In this document: in pieces, positions 11,368 to 23,469 of the stretch | Layout of the letters: the number at the start of each line of letters is the position of its first letter | Position numbering within the stretch: the stretch's first letter is position 1 | From: Gnetum montanum | Lineage: Eukaryota; Streptophyta; Gnetopsida; Gnetales; Gnetaceae | Reading direction: 5' to 3' | Assembly: GCA_015680685.1 (NCBI GenBank) | Contig: MNCI01025132.1 | Coordinates: 88,853-152,852 of the forward strand | Length of the DNA stretch: 64,000 nucleotides | Notes under the pieces: generated by a model | What the model was told of the DNA's origin: nothing | The model's input: only the letters and a program-made list of their open reading frames with translations | Databases searched by the model: none | Made by a program: the position numbers and the translations under genes

Positions 11368-11670
11368 CTGATCATGTGCATGTCCAAGTACGTCACACTC
11401 GAATAAAGGTTCTGTACAATTACAATCATCACACAACGGGCATGCACCTGGGAAAGGGTTGAGATGAACTAAAAAATGACAAAAAGACTCTACTCTAATA
11501 CTAATTTACTCCCCTTTTCCTGTGCGCCCAAATGTGGTATTTATAGGCTTACACAGGAACCACGATATCGCGTATCCAATATCATTAGCCAGGCCATGAT
11601 ATCACGTACCGATATCATGGATTCAATATCACAGGTCCGATATCGGAGCCAGACAAATCATGGTTCATTA
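11368..11670 (-). repeat. 3' LTR of element I, second part
   Basis: Begins with element A's target duplication (CTGAT), then continues the LTR of I exactly where it stopped at 1803 (ATCATGTGCATGTCC...). It ends at TTCATTA, the mutated form of TTCATCA at the end of the 5' LTR. It holds the sense U3 GATATC array and a TATAAATA-type box. Confidence 0.85.
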
Positions 11671-11683
11671 TACCCCCACGACT
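11671..11683 (-). promoter_or_regulatory. Polypurine tract of element I
   Basis: Reads AGTCGTGGGGGTA in sense and abuts the 3' LTR. It differs from the family motif by one G for A. Confidence 0.75.
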
Positions 11684-11850
11684 AAATGAAAACTCGTCCT
11701 CGAGTTGAACAAAATGAGAACAAGCCCAATTGATTACACAATGGATAGGTATGGGATCATTGACTAACAAGAAATTTATTCATGCCACAATGGAGAATTA
11801 AATATGAAAAAATTGAGACACAAACACAAAATTATAGAATTTATTGGAAC

Positions 11851-14640
11851 TCATGTGGTTCCTAATGGCGGTGGCTCCTTCATGGATCTTTTCCCTTTGT
11901 CTTGTGCTCTAGGCTTTGGAAGTTGATGGCTCTGAAGGAGTACCTGGAGCTTTTCCTCTTCAGTTCAAGGGTCCTGTACCGTCCACACTAATGCTCCAAT
12001 GTTTGATGGAGTCGACACCTCCCATGGACACGGTAGTTACTGGAACATCTGGTTGGCCTTGACATACCAAGCCGTAAACAGTCGTCATTCCTCTTCATAG
12101 GCTCTAGCTTTGTCCTTGTATTCCTGGTAATCCGTAAGCCATCAAGCCAAGTCTACCACAACATCCTTTTATCCCTGGTAGCTAGCCTTGATCACCTCTA
12201 ATTTAGAATTTGTCACTTCTAGTTTCTACAGCATCTTCTTATGCTCTGCAAATTCTATTTCATACTTTGCATAGGTGGTAGCTACCTGCTTCTCCAGCTC
12301 TGTTCTCAGGTGTCCTACTATTAACATGGCTAAGTTGGCATACTGCAGGTTTGCCAATTCCACGTACTCCGTAAGATCTTGTATTTGCAAGTCCTATCTT
12401 TTGAGCTCTGCTTGATGGGCAAATGCATAGGTATCCAATATGGCTTGCCAATCAGTGTTTTGAGCACTGAGAGTGTTGATATGGGTCTTGGCCATATGGA
12501 TTTCTTTTTCAACTACTTACTTGTACATCCCCACCTAGTCCCTGAAGTGTTCCTTCAGCTTTTCATGTCGCTTGGCCTCATTTTTCCATACGCTTATTTC
12601 AATTGTCATCTTTTGACAGATTGCGTGCACCTCCTTCATTAAAAGGATTCTATTTTCTTTGGTCAAGCAATTTATGTCCTCATTGACCCTGACTAATTGT
12701 TCTCCCAACTACTCAATTTTTTTTTGAGAATCTTCTTTTATTTTTCCACAATGATCAACCGAAGATTGTCTGTGGTAAGCTGTTAATTCTCCTCTTGCAA
12801 AGCCTTGAGTGCTTTGGCATGCGCATATGTCTACGCTTGTGTCTTCAAAGCATCCCAATCGACCTTCTCTTTTTCCTTCACCACTTTCCTATATTCTGCC
12901 AACAATTTAGTAATTTTCTCTATCCTAAAATACTGTAGCTGGTCTGCGGGATAAATTGAGATGGATCCCGCTATGTAGCTTGTAGGCTGAAGAGCTTCTC
13001 TTGGAGTCTTTCCAACTCTGTTTCTACATGCTCGAGCTTGATCTTTGTCATGACCAACTCCTTTTGGTGTAGATGAGGTCCAATTGAGTTCTTGTGACAT
13101 CTTGAGGGATTTCAAATAGGGATGTCATCACTTGTCCTATCTGCAGCAACCGATCGAGAACATCCTCATGCTCCACAGGAGTCATCAAGGGACTGACCAA
13201 AGTTTGAGTATCATGTGCTCCTGTAAAGTCTGCTGGTGGCACAATAGGAACATTGAATGATTCCTTTATGTGGTTTGTGACCACTTCTACAGCTCTTGTT
13301 GCATCTTGGTACTACATCACCACTACTGTGGCCCCTTCACCGATTTCTAATTGCACCTAGAAAGATGCAGCATTCCCTAAGATCTATTGTGACCAGTGCG
13401 TTTCCCCTCCTCCTGTTTGAATTGACACCTCGCCCCATGTGTGATTGATGGAGACCATGGATCGTACGGTATCATCGATGACCTAGAAGAGATTGGCGTC
13501 ATCATGACCTCCCCAGATGACCGTCTCAGCAATGGCCCTGAGATGGCTCATCGATGGTTGATAATCCTACGGCGGTGGCAGCGGTTGGTCTTGTTGGTGT
13601 CTGCTAGGCCCTGCTTCTTATTGTTGACTGGGCCTTATGCTTGGAAGTTGGCTAAGCCCTGTAGTTTGAGTTACAGTGGGCCCCACCGTCTATTCTTGTT
13701 CTGCCTCCAGTGTCTCACCAGCACTTTTCCTTAGGGCTAGTGGCTTTAGTAATTCAGCAAACGAAGCATTTTGGGCTCTTCTAGGGACATCATTAGTGTA
13801 CCCCAGAATTCTAGCACACCGACATAGCTTACTAATGAGACAGGGGAAGGGCAATGTAAACTTCCCTATCTTGTGTTCCTCAAACTGCCTCAGAATCTCT
13901 GTGAGATATAGATGGGGTAGGTTAGCATTAACCTTGCCCATCAATATAGCACTTTCTCTAGCCACATAAGTGGAGATTCTATTCGATCCTTTTGTCGGGA
14001 ATATGTGATAAGTGTTGATCTTGAAATGGATCCTCTCCTCTAGGGGTCAACTCTCCATATGCATTGTCTTCCTTGTCATACATCCTTTTCAACCAAATTT
14101 CTCGTGCATCAGCATCGAAGCGAGTGGGCATGTGAGCAACTTTTGGCCCTGTATTTGGAAGATTTAACATTCTGAAATGGCTTTGGTAGAGAAATATATA
14201 GAAACACCACCAATATCAACTATGGTGCCTTATTCTTTATTGTGCCAAAATTGGTATGTCTCTCTTAAGTACCAAGCACCACTTTCAGAGAGGATAGGCC
14301 ATAATGGGGACCCTTTGAGTTGGTCCCTAATTACTTCAAGAGTGAACTCAGTGAAGGGTCCAAAGTTGAGTTCCATGATCACGGCTACTGACATGGACCT
14401 TTCATGGATTGCCTAAACACATTCCAAGCATAATGTGAGATGTTCTCCCTGTTTAGGTGCTTCAACAGCTCCTCTTTCAACCTGTCCCGATTGCACAGTA
14501 ACAAGAGGCTCTTGATGGATGCTGAATGATTATGCCCCTTATTCTGTACGTTCCTTGGGAGACACCTGGCCTCTGCCTCTCCTTGGTTGTTTGGATGCAC
14601 TTTGAGAGTGTCCTCCTTGCTGTCCACGTTTAGGGGCCAT
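11851..14640 (-). pseudogene. Extra ORF of element I (unknown; resembles plant transposon-associated proteins)
   Basis: This is a decayed sense ORF between the spacer and the polypurine tract, where pol or an envelope-like gene might be expected. The inferred frame starts at an ATG near 14640 (MAPKRGQQGG, basic) and stops at 11851, about 930 codons, with several stops and frameshifts. No RT, integrase or protease motif is seen. A middle segment shared with element D (about 14130-14390) reads SESGAWYL...YQFWHN...VSIYFSTKAISECLNLPNTGPKVA. That pattern recalls the plant-specific putative transposon protein domain often attached to gypsy elements. The last 400 codons are Lys/Glu/Gln-rich and probably coiled-coil. 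It ends in a Pro/Lys/Thr-rich tail. Function unknown. Confidence 0.6.
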
Positions 14641-16595
14641 TTGCAATCACACGGGGCCAACTATTAGTAAGCTTATTTACAAAATGTGACTTATACCATT
14701 ACTTCTTGTCTTTAATGAATTTGTTTTTTTTTTTTTGTGATTTAGAGTTAGGAAATTTTATGAAAATGTCCCCTAAAAGTTTTAATATTAGGCCCACTTT
14801 GATTAGGTGGCTCCAAAAATTAATTTTCATGTTATGAGTGAAGAGAGAAAATTGATTTGGCAACGTGTTTAATAGTTCTATGGTCATTTACCCTTTATGA
14901 TATCCTTCAAGCGATGATAAATTTTGGAAAAATTACACACAAATTGGAGTGTACCCTTCCCCCATGACTAAGCTAAACACTCCAGGTTCAGATAGGTTCA
15001 ATCGGAATGGGAATCAAAACGTTAACAAGTAAATTATAGATGTTTGAATGATAGGTGCGCAAGCTAGCAAGTTTGTGGAAGAAAATTTAAACAACTTCCC
15101 TCATATGAATAGTGTAAAATGATGTTGACGTCCATGGGGGGGTAAAATTTTTATGGACACTATATCGCATACCCAATAGCATGGACCTAATATCACGTCA
15201 GACCTTATATCAGGTACCCGATATCAAGGCCAATTGAAAATAGGGTACTTAGTAAAATTAATGAATTTCTAAATTTCCAAGGCCAAAAATGAAGGATTTG
15301 AGGTTAATTGGAAAGGTCCAAGGTAACATTGAATAGACCAAGAGGCACAAAAAGTATGATCAGGTAGAATCTAATAATGATATTCGTGAATAGAATGAGG
15401 AAAAAGGACATGTTATGGTTCATAGGAATGTTTGAACTTAGAAGGATGATTAAGGAGAGAATAACGTTGGTAATGCAATACTCGAAAGGTATAAAATGAT
15501 GTGATGGTGATGTGCAATGTGTAAATTACAAAGGTTACACAAGTGGGTCCTCCCCAAAGCAAGTTCTTACCTATCATGCCCTTACGTAAATTTCTGTAGG
15601 CACTAGAAGAGTGAAATGTAATCCACACCAATCCCACAAACACACACATGTAGATATCACTGTAATGAGGTATGAATTCTATGCTACATAAGACACGAGT
15701 CACAAATCCATGAACAGCGAGATGAGGCAAATTATAGAAGGGATTGCAAAGTTTGGGACATGAGGTAACTAACCCAGGGCACAATGAATCTTCAGTGTAG
15801 GATGTGATTAATGTGTCATTAGCCCATCACTCCAAAATCAAGGCCACATCCATTCCTTCGATCAGTGATGTCGCATTGTTTCATCCAATGATGGACAACC
15901 ATAAGAGTACCAGGACAACAAGGTGTACGATCACTTGGAGTTTTGTTCAAGGGAGGAGTGATTCGGAATTGCTTTGCGGCACTTTGATCTTAATCTTTTC
16001 TTTTTCTTTTTGTGTGGCTGCTTTGGCACACTCTTCTTACTCTCTCTTTTTTTTCTCATTTTTTTTGAATGCTTAATCCAAAGAAGTCGCCTACCTTCAG
16101 GCATGGATGCATATCTTTCCAATGGGACACCATAGAATAGCATTGGTTTTCTTGAGTGAGTGCCTTTATTACTCTTATTTCCATTTTTTGTTAGATCTAC
16201 AAGGATCTTAGTACACTTAGGCTACATGGTAACTCCTACAGATGTCACCAAAGAGAATCCACAAGTCCCCTTGATGTCACACCCTGGCCATTCCTTCTTA
16301 GTCCATCATTCTTCACTCTGGGCATAATCAGCACAAAATTACTTTAAGTTTTAATGATGTCAAGAATATCATCATACCCAAAGTAGAACCTCTTATTAAT
16401 AGAACGGTTGGGTGGATGTGATGGGCTCGCTGTCCAAATAATTAGTTACTCGATACTTGATAGCAAAGAACAACACCTCAACCAACGAGTCACATGAGTG
16501 CTTTATTCATAAATGAGATTACTCATAAAAAGATAAAACAATAAATTGAAAGATGAAAAACTGGAAAACAGAAAAAACTATAAAATTAAACAAAA
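14641..16595 (-). other. Non-coding spacer of element I
   Basis: Lies between gag and the extra ORF. It is homologous to the same spacer in D (30873-31676 plus 38770-39735). It also shares blocks with the 3' non-coding regions of A, B, C and E: GTGGGTCCTCCCCAAAGCAA (15543), the polypurine-like CCCCCATGACTAAG (14959-14972) and a block with GATGTCACACCCT (16267). No convincing coding frame. Short ORF-like readings here are not supported by D. Confidence 0.65.
15155..15235. repeat. Internal cluster of GATATC-like motifs in the spacer of element I
   Basis: Contains TATATCG, AATATCACG, TATATCAGG and CGATATCAAGG spaced about 15-25 bp apart, like the U3 arrays in the LTRs. The matching position in D (about 31270) lacks it. 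It could be captured LTR U3 sequence or an internal or antisense promoter module; only the motif cluster itself is seen. Confidence 0.5.
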
Positions 16596-18378
16596 GGAAA
16601 AATATTTATTAATTCTGCTTATTAGAATGGGGGATATCCCCATAGCTAAACTTTTGATCATAGCAAGAATTAATAAATGGAAGGGTTGGATCCATGCATT
16701 TCGGAAATATTGGGACCTAGTCATATCCAAACCACTGGATCTCTTTTGATGTGGTGGTTGGAATGTATCCAAATTCAGGTGCACACACTGTATTAAAGTT
16801 GACATAGTGGGGCAAGTTAGAAGATGTGGTTAATTGATATGGAGTTGACCCACTATGGCACCCTTGACCATAAGATGGTATGCAAGGATCGATATGTCTC
16901 CCTACGTGGGTATATTCATTGGGTCGCATAGTTGTTGGAGTACTGATTGGTGGCCTTGATAAGGTAACACGAGGCGTTGGGTTCGAGGAGAAAGATGCAC
17001 CACAGTGTTGAACTTGTTCTGAGTGGGAGGATGCACTGGCCTCAGAACTATGTTGTCCCTTTCTACAATCATGTCTAAAGAAGGGAAGCCTTCGATGTTG
17101 TGGAGGATTCCCACTGTAGTTGACAGTAGTAGCACAAGTAACGTTTCTAGGTTCATTCTCTAGTGCAAAACTTTCTGGTACTATTGGTGGTGATGCAGAA
17201 GGAGGTGAAGGATGAGAATATTTAGGGTGAGAAGAAGTGCAAGGAACATGAGGTGGTGATCTTGTGGAAGAGGATATGAATTGATAATACTTAGAAGAAT
17301 GATAACAATGTGATAAGATAGAGGACGTTGACCCAATTGGGGAAATAGGATGCTGAACTTGATAAGCAATTATGTTCGGATGATATGAAGGGTGTGACTA
17401 GTTTGGGGGTGGCCTCCCTCACGACTGGGATTTTTGCCACTGTGATTGAACACAATATTTTTGTACGAACTCTAGATGTAACATTCTTCCCCAATGCTCA
17501 TGTAAATGTGACAAGATTGGGCATTAACCTTTGGAGTGATCGTACAGGCAAATGTTACATTGATACGTATGATTAGTAGTTGAGTTTTTATTCTCTTCAA
17601 CCCTTCTTTCCAATTGTCTAAGGGTGTTCTATTCTGCTTCTTGGTTTGTCATGGTTCTACCTCTAATAGTGTTGGCATATTCTCCACATTTTTCATGTAT
17701 CCACTCCGTCATCTTATTAATCCTTGCCTCAATTTCATCTAGTGATTGTAGTATTGGCAAANACCTTTCCTCGAAAAACCCATGGCCTGGGCATTTGTTT
17801 AACAAAGAGTAATATCTTTCTAAGCCCATGCTTGTTTCTAGTATTGGATTTGTCTCCTTAAGGTTGACACTCTTGCATAGGTTTGATATCTTTTTCAACC
17901 ATTGTCAGCCAACGTCGAATTGATTTTGGTCTTAAGGACCTGTACCATACTTTTGCTTGGCCAAAAAGTGTTGTAGGAAAGAGCTTAAGTTTTTGCCACC
18001 CATTATCAATATTGTTCCAGACACAGGCATCATGGAAGGCTTGTAAATGATGTTGTGGGTCTAAATCATAACCTCCTGAAAATTTGGGAAAGTTATTTAA
18101 ATCAAGCCTGGGTAGATGGCTTTCCTTGCGATGCTTGCGAGATATTCGAACAGCCTCTTGTATATGCATTAGGCTCTTAGTGACCAGCGGGGTTCATTAT
18201 CACTAGGTAGGTTATGAATTTATGAGTTGGGACGATGTTGTCTTCGTTTGTGTACATAGGAGACCCCTACATCGGATTGAGTACTCCAAACTTTATCTGC
18301 ATCATTGTATAATTCATTGGTTCTTCAATGAATTGCCTTAATAGTTGTTGCATTATCATAGTCTTGTAAGAGAGACAT
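16596..18378 (-). pseudogene. Gag of element I, broken
   Basis: The likely start is the ATG at 18378 (MSLLQDYDNA...), matching MPLLQDYNNA in element D. The gag domain follows at about 17870-18170: LDLNNFPKFSGGYDLDPQHHLQAFHDACVWNN is followed by LKLFPTTLFGQAKVWYRSL. A deletion, relative to D, removes part of the middle near 17890. Then come a knuckle region near 17520-17570 and a Ser/Pro/His-rich C-terminal part (16717-17500). At least three stops fall in the first 70 codons. It is clearly distinct from the gag of A-C and E, sharing only the domain core and knuckle style. Confidence 0.75.
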
Positions 18379-18493
18379 AGTTGTGAATTTGTGCTTGACT
18401 TAATTAAAATTAAGTTCTTTTCTAAGAGATATATTGTGAATACTTTGTTACAAAAATCTTGTATGATATAACTAATCTAAATAAATAGCACTA

Positions 18494-18511
18494 TCCCTGA
18501 CAACAGTGCCA
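18494..18511 (-). other. Primer-binding site of element I
   Basis: Sense TGGCACTGTTGTCAGGGA, a decayed version of the tRNA-Asp-type PBS, one base inside the 5' LTR. Confidence 0.75.
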
Positions 18512-18512
18512 A

Positions 18513-19371
18513 TGATGAGTGGCTAGGTACCCCTACACTCAACCATATGAATACGAGCGTTCACGCACGATTCGGTCGAACTCCGCAAACGGACTAGTTG
18601 TGGTATCTAGATAGTTACTCATTGATCGCAGTTTACTGTCTTCTCATCTGGACTAGTATTTGCCTTGTCACGTATGGTTTAGCCCAAAGTGAGGTGTATG
18701 ATGTGGTCCTAAACTAGTCCTACTCCTAGAGGCAATGGAAAGTAACTTTGATTAAGCTAAGAGGGAATGAGAGAAGAGAATCTGAGCTAGCCTAAGTGTG
18801 ATGAGCATCCATCCTTAATCATCCATACACATCTTGGACCTCATGTACTACAATTGGGATTACCAAGCGCATGTCCTGGGTATGCTACTGGGATACCAGT
18901 AGTCACACTTAAATGCTCGTGATTAACTTGTACTCATTCCACGTTTAATAATAGGGATAGGAAATGAAGGTAGAGAAATATTAATTAAGAAAGCAATAAA
19001 TAACAATAATAGTAAGCAATTAAAACTAAGTGAATGTGGCAATGATGAAGTAATCTCAATATTTATTGCCAGTCATGTGCGTGTCCAAGTATATCACACT
19101 CGAATAAAGGTTCTGTACAATTACAATCATCACGCAGTGGGCATGCACTAGGGAAAGGGTTGAGATGAACTAAAAAATGATAAAAATACTCTACTCTAAC
19201 ACTAACTTACTCCTCTTTTCTTGTGCACCCAAATGTGGTATTTATAGGCTTACACAGAAACCACGATATCATGTATCCGATATTGTTAGCTAGGCCGTGA
19301 TATTGTGTACTCGATATCGTGGATCTGATATCGCAAGTTCGATATTGGAGCCTGACAAATCAGATTCATCA
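18513..19371 (-). repeat. 5' LTR of element I (859 bp)
   Basis: TGATGAGTGG...TTCATCA ends, followed directly by target duplication CAAAT at 19372. In sense the U3 array lies at about 19260-19350, TATAAATA at 19239-19246, and an AATAAA-like signal near 19066. Confidence 0.88.
19239..19350 (-). promoter_or_regulatory. LTR promoter of element I: GATATC array plus TATA box
   Basis: Six GATATC/GATATT half or full palindromes about 15-20 bp apart lie immediately upstream, in sense, of CCTATAAATACC. Arrangement and spacing match the promoters of C, B, D, E and F. Confidence 0.65.
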
Positions 19372-19975
19372 CAAATCAAGTATCTTATAGCCATGATTGG
19401 ACTATAAGTCATGGTTGTGTAAAAAATGATTCAATTCTTAATCATGAGTCATGGTTGATTTTTGGGTTCACCATGACTTAACTATGAATCATAGTAAAAA
19501 ACATGATTTTTGCTAATATCTCAAGTTTTACAAGTCATAGTTTGATGGAGCTTGATTTTATGGGTACGCTCGAGTTTGTTGCACATCCTAAAACTTGAAA
19601 ATTGATGAAAATTTGATGCAAATGTTAGCTACATTTAATTTCAAATGATATTTGAAGGTCAAAATAATGTTGGGAATTAATACAAACAAGCTAGAACAAA
19701 GTTGGTACTTGGAGAATCAATTATTACTTCAAAATATACTAAAGTACATGAAAAAAGAATGGTGCTTGGAAAAAGTTTGATACTTAATTATTGCTATGAA
19801 TTTGTTACATAATTTGAAACAGAATTTCTCTTGAGTTTTTGTAAGAAAATTTCATGTATAGACTTGGTTAAGGGTCAATATATGTCCATGAGAGAAGACT
19901 TTTAACATGGAAAATGAGCATTAATAATAAAAAACCTTTATGTTTTGGGGCTTTCTCCCTTCTCATCTACCCATG
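19372..19975. other. Host intergenic DNA between elements I and C
   Basis: Starts with the target duplication of I, then the rest of tandem copy 2 (to about 19571). The remaining 400 bp is AT-rich with no gene seen. The last 57 bp (19919-19975) recur at 51230-51287. Confidence 0.7.
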
Positions 19976-20814
19976 TGATGAACTGTGATATCGAGGTCCC
20001 GATATCGCATCTGCAATATCAGGTTCGCGATATCGAAGCTCACCAAGTGATATCGGGCATCCGATGTCGGGACCTGCCTCATCGCCTATAAATAAGAGGC
20101 AGGTGCGCTTGGTTTGCATAGTTAGTCTTAGTCCCTTACCCGAACTCTTGCAGTTTTCCTTCCTCAAAATTAAAATTATTTCTGAGTTTCCATAGTAGGA
20201 GTCATAAAGTGAACGGATCTTTATTCGAGCATTGTGTACTCGAGCACACCTTGCGGCTGGAAATAAAGACGAACTTTTTGATAAACCTTGCAACATTCAG
20301 AATAGCTTATTTAATGTTATTTATAGTTATTTAATGCTTTCCTTAGTTAATTAATGTTCTTTCTCTCACCTTGTTAACTCTCCCAAATAAGCACACTTAG
20401 TACAACTACTTCGAGCATGCATGGAACACATGGTAACCTAGTAACGATTAGCATTTGGTAACCCCAATAGTGTTGCACTGGTTCAAGATGTGTACAGTTA
20501 GTGGGAACGGATGTTGGTGTTAGGACTAGTTAGAGCATAGTCAATTAGTTAAATTAAATTAGTTACTTAATTAGTTCACTTCTTCCTTTGTACCACCAGG
20601 ACATAAAACATCAGAAAATATATAAAAATCATATACCTCAAGTTTACTTAACCATACAATCGCGCTATACAAGTAAGCTTGGGAAGATAATGATTGACTA
20701 ACCTATCCAGGTTCTGTGAAGGCGCATAAGCACTTAGTCCTTAGAATTTGACTGGATCATGCATGTACACTCATATTCATATGGTTGAGTGTAGGGATAC
20801 CTCGCTGCTCATCA
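19976..20814 (+). repeat. 5' LTR of element C (839 bp)
   Basis: TGATGAACTG...GCTCATCA. It contains a GATATC array, a TATAAATA box, AAATAAAGAC as a likely polyadenylation signal (about 20262), and the family U5 end. Confidence 0.88.
19984..20104 (+). promoter_or_regulatory. LTR promoter of element C: GATATC array plus TATA box
   Basis: GATATC or one-base variants occur six times between 19986 and 20072, typically 14-22 bp apart. They are followed by TATAAATA at 20097-20104. Transcription would start about 30 bp downstream. The array lies where enhancer sites would be expected; the binding protein is unknown. Confidence 0.65.
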
Positions 20815-20815
20815 T

Positions 20816-20834
20816 TGGCACCGTTGTCGGGGAC
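20816..20834 (+). other. Primer-binding site of element C
   Basis: TGGCACCGTTGTCGGGGAC, a tRNA-Asp-type PBS one base after the LTR. Confidence 0.82.
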
Positions 20835-20960
20835 TTTGTTGTTTGTGCACTAAATAGAACTTAGGAAATCTTCCCATCATTGGAATGAACCCTTAGGGTT
20901 GGTTATTTTAAAGTTATTAGAAAAGAGAAGAGAAAAGTGTTGCACACTAAAGAATTAATC

Positions 20961-23290
20961 ATGTCTCCTTCTTCTTATGAGAGTGTTTCATCGCCTAGGT
21001 CTGATACAATGAACAATCAGAGGCATAGTACACATGATGACCTGCCAGTGCCCCAATAGTTTCGTGTGGTATACATTCATCCTGATGAGTATATACCAAA
21101 CTTTACCTTTATCCTCTACCAGGATGAACAACTGTGTTGGCATGATTTAGAAGGTAACATAGTGTTACCTCCCGATCGCTCAGTCCCAAGCATGCTTCTT
21201 CGTGCTCTCACACGAATTAGTATGTAGCACTTACAAGTAGAGTACATTGTGCATGAACACGACTTGAGAGAGTATTGACCCACGGAGGCACAACGTTAAA
21301 GGGACTTACAATAGGAGAGACATCATAAATCTATGAAGGGGAAGTGGTCACTGGATGTCCCATATGTCATAGGTGAAAATGAGGGTGGTGAACCTGCCTC
21401 AAGAGGTCTTCCACACAATGATGTTCCTCTCGTTAACTTCAGTCAAGGGATTGTATATCAGAATCTTCACTCAACTGTCCATAACCTAGATTCTGGTACT
21501 GACGAACACAAAGGATCCAAAAAAGGAACACGAACACATGAAAAAGATGGACATTCTGATCGTAATTTCGATCGAGGCCGTGACCATCAAAGAGAAGGAA
21601 GTAGGCACCATCATGGTGATGGTCCTCCTTCTTCTTCACCTTCATCATCTCCTTCACCCTCTCCTTCAGGATCTAAATGTAGTTGCAAATGGAAAGACCC
21701 TAAGGATAATGGTAGGAAAAAGAGGAATAATAGACAAAACAATCAAGAAAGGGGACGAGGGCATTCTAGAGAAATACACCGTGAAAGGAGGGAGAGTAGG
21801 GAACAATATAGGCATCATAGACGCCATAGACAGTACGATCACGATGAACCCCTACTCACTACCCGAAGTATGCTAAATATAAATGAGGCTATTAGAATCC
21901 TAACAAGGCACCAAAAAGATAGTAGGATCAAAAGATTGGACATGAATAATATCTCACGACTTGAAGGGGGATACAATGCTGATCCTCAAAATCATCTACA
22001 AGCATTTCACGATGCATGTGCCTTGAAAAACATAGAAAACAAACGGCAAAAACTCAAGTTGTTTCCACGAACATTAATCAAAGAAGCAGAAAGCTGGTAT
22101 CGATCCTTAGAACTAGAATCCATTCATCGATGGAGTACCATGTTAGAGTTATTCAACGATAAGTATCAAACGTACTCCCGAGTGTCCAACCTGCGAAAGC
22201 AAATCCCAGGATGGAAACAAGGAGAACATGAACCCTTGGATGCTACCATGGGCCGATATTATGTACTATTACATCATTGCCCAGGCCATGGTTATTCACA
22301 GAGGGAACAACTACGTCATCTCATAGATGGGCTTAGGCACGAAATGCGAAGAACCCTTAGGACTTATGCCCAAGGAAGACTACCCAAGCTTAGAGCCCAT
22401 TAAGTACAAATATTGTTGGAGAAAGTTGCCAAAGAGGAAGATGAGTTAAGGAAAAGAGAGAGTGCAGAGGAATACAATAGAGATCCTTCCCTCCAAAGGA
22501 AGGGAGTTAGATTTTGTATGGATGAAGAAGAGTCACCACTTAAAGAGATGATGAATAGGAAAACTTTGCCCATTCAAAAATTGACATCAGAAGTATCAAT
22601 AAAGGTAGATCAAATGTGGGACCTCTAGATAATAGATTTCAAGCCATTCTCAAAATAGTAGAGGAGTCTAGGGAACCAGGTAGTGACTGAGAAAGGAGGA
22701 AGAAGAAAGAAACTGAATATGCACATAACAAAGGTAAGGGCAAAGTTGCCATCATCGAAGAGGTTGTGGACTCGGATACAGACAATGATGGTGGATGTGA
22801 GATATGCCAATATGACCATCCTAAGGGATGTTTTTTTGTAATCTCACACCTGTAGGAGTCTGAAGTGTATGCACTCAACCCACGCTTAAATAGAAGGTAA
22901 ACACCTCGAAGGTTACCTTACCCCCAAGGTAACCTAAGACAGTTCCACCAACCCTTGACATATTATCCAAGTGGAACTCCACCACAACCAAATGAGCAAT
23001 ACCAATAGTGGCAACACCCACAATCATGGGAAATGCCACCACCACATCAATAGTACCCTTACCGTCAACCTGACCCATATGGATACTACGTGCAGCAACC
23101 AATCTCTCCACATGACTCTACTAGTCATGTTACTCCCCAGTCTTACTACCAAGCCCGTGAGTATTATAGAACTCCTTCTCCTAGGGGTGATGTTCCACAA
23201 ATGTACTATACTTCTTATTCGGTTGCATCTCTTTCATCCTTAACTCCATTACCACATGCTCTAGCCATGCAGGGTGAGCTCCTTGCCTAG
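20961..23290 (+). pseudogene. Gag of element C, largely readable
   Basis: Starts at ATG 20961 (MSPSSYES...). The longest open part, 21333-22403, holds a Ser/Arg-rich region with a poly-Ser/Pro run, then the gag domain: MNNISRLEGGYNADPQNHLQAFHDACALKN is followed by LKLFPRTLIKEAESWYRSLE and FNDKYQTYSRVSNLRKQ. A second segment (22413-22819) leads to the knuckle CEICQYDHPKGC at about 22797-22832, and a Pro/Gln/Tyr-rich tail follows. Stops occur before 21333 and around 22620 and 23010. The gag domain is the best-preserved Gag of this type in the window and serves as reference for A, B and E. Confidence 0.87.
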
Positions 23291-23469
23291 CCGCAACAAC
23301 GTAACGCTACAAGGGTTGTTAATCCTCACCCTACTATTGGTTCGGACAACCGTGTAAAGAAGAGACCTTTCTTTAGGACTGACAGTCCAACCAAGTCCTT
23401 GTAGTCACAAGCAGCTAACTCTCCAAAGGCCTCACCATCATTCGAAACTTTGGAACCCCCTTCAAACCA

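Larger units (their letters stand above)
1242..19371 (-). mobile_element. Element I: pol-less LTR retrotransposon (gag plus extra ORF), interrupted by element A
   Basis: A complete minus-strand LTR element of about 8.56 kb after removing nested element A. The 5-bp target duplication CAAAT lies at 1237-1241 and 19372-19376. The 3' LTR is 1242-1803 plus 11373-11670 (860 bp joined) and the 5' LTR is 18513-19371 (859 bp). In sense order it has a tRNA-Asp-type PBS, a decayed gag, a long non-coding spacer, a decayed ORF unlike pol, a polypurine tract and the 3' LTR. No protease, reverse transcriptase or integrase motif is visible, so it would have needed proteins from another element. Its LTR ends, PBS and spacer are shared with elements A-E, which places it in the same family. 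Confidence 0.88.
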
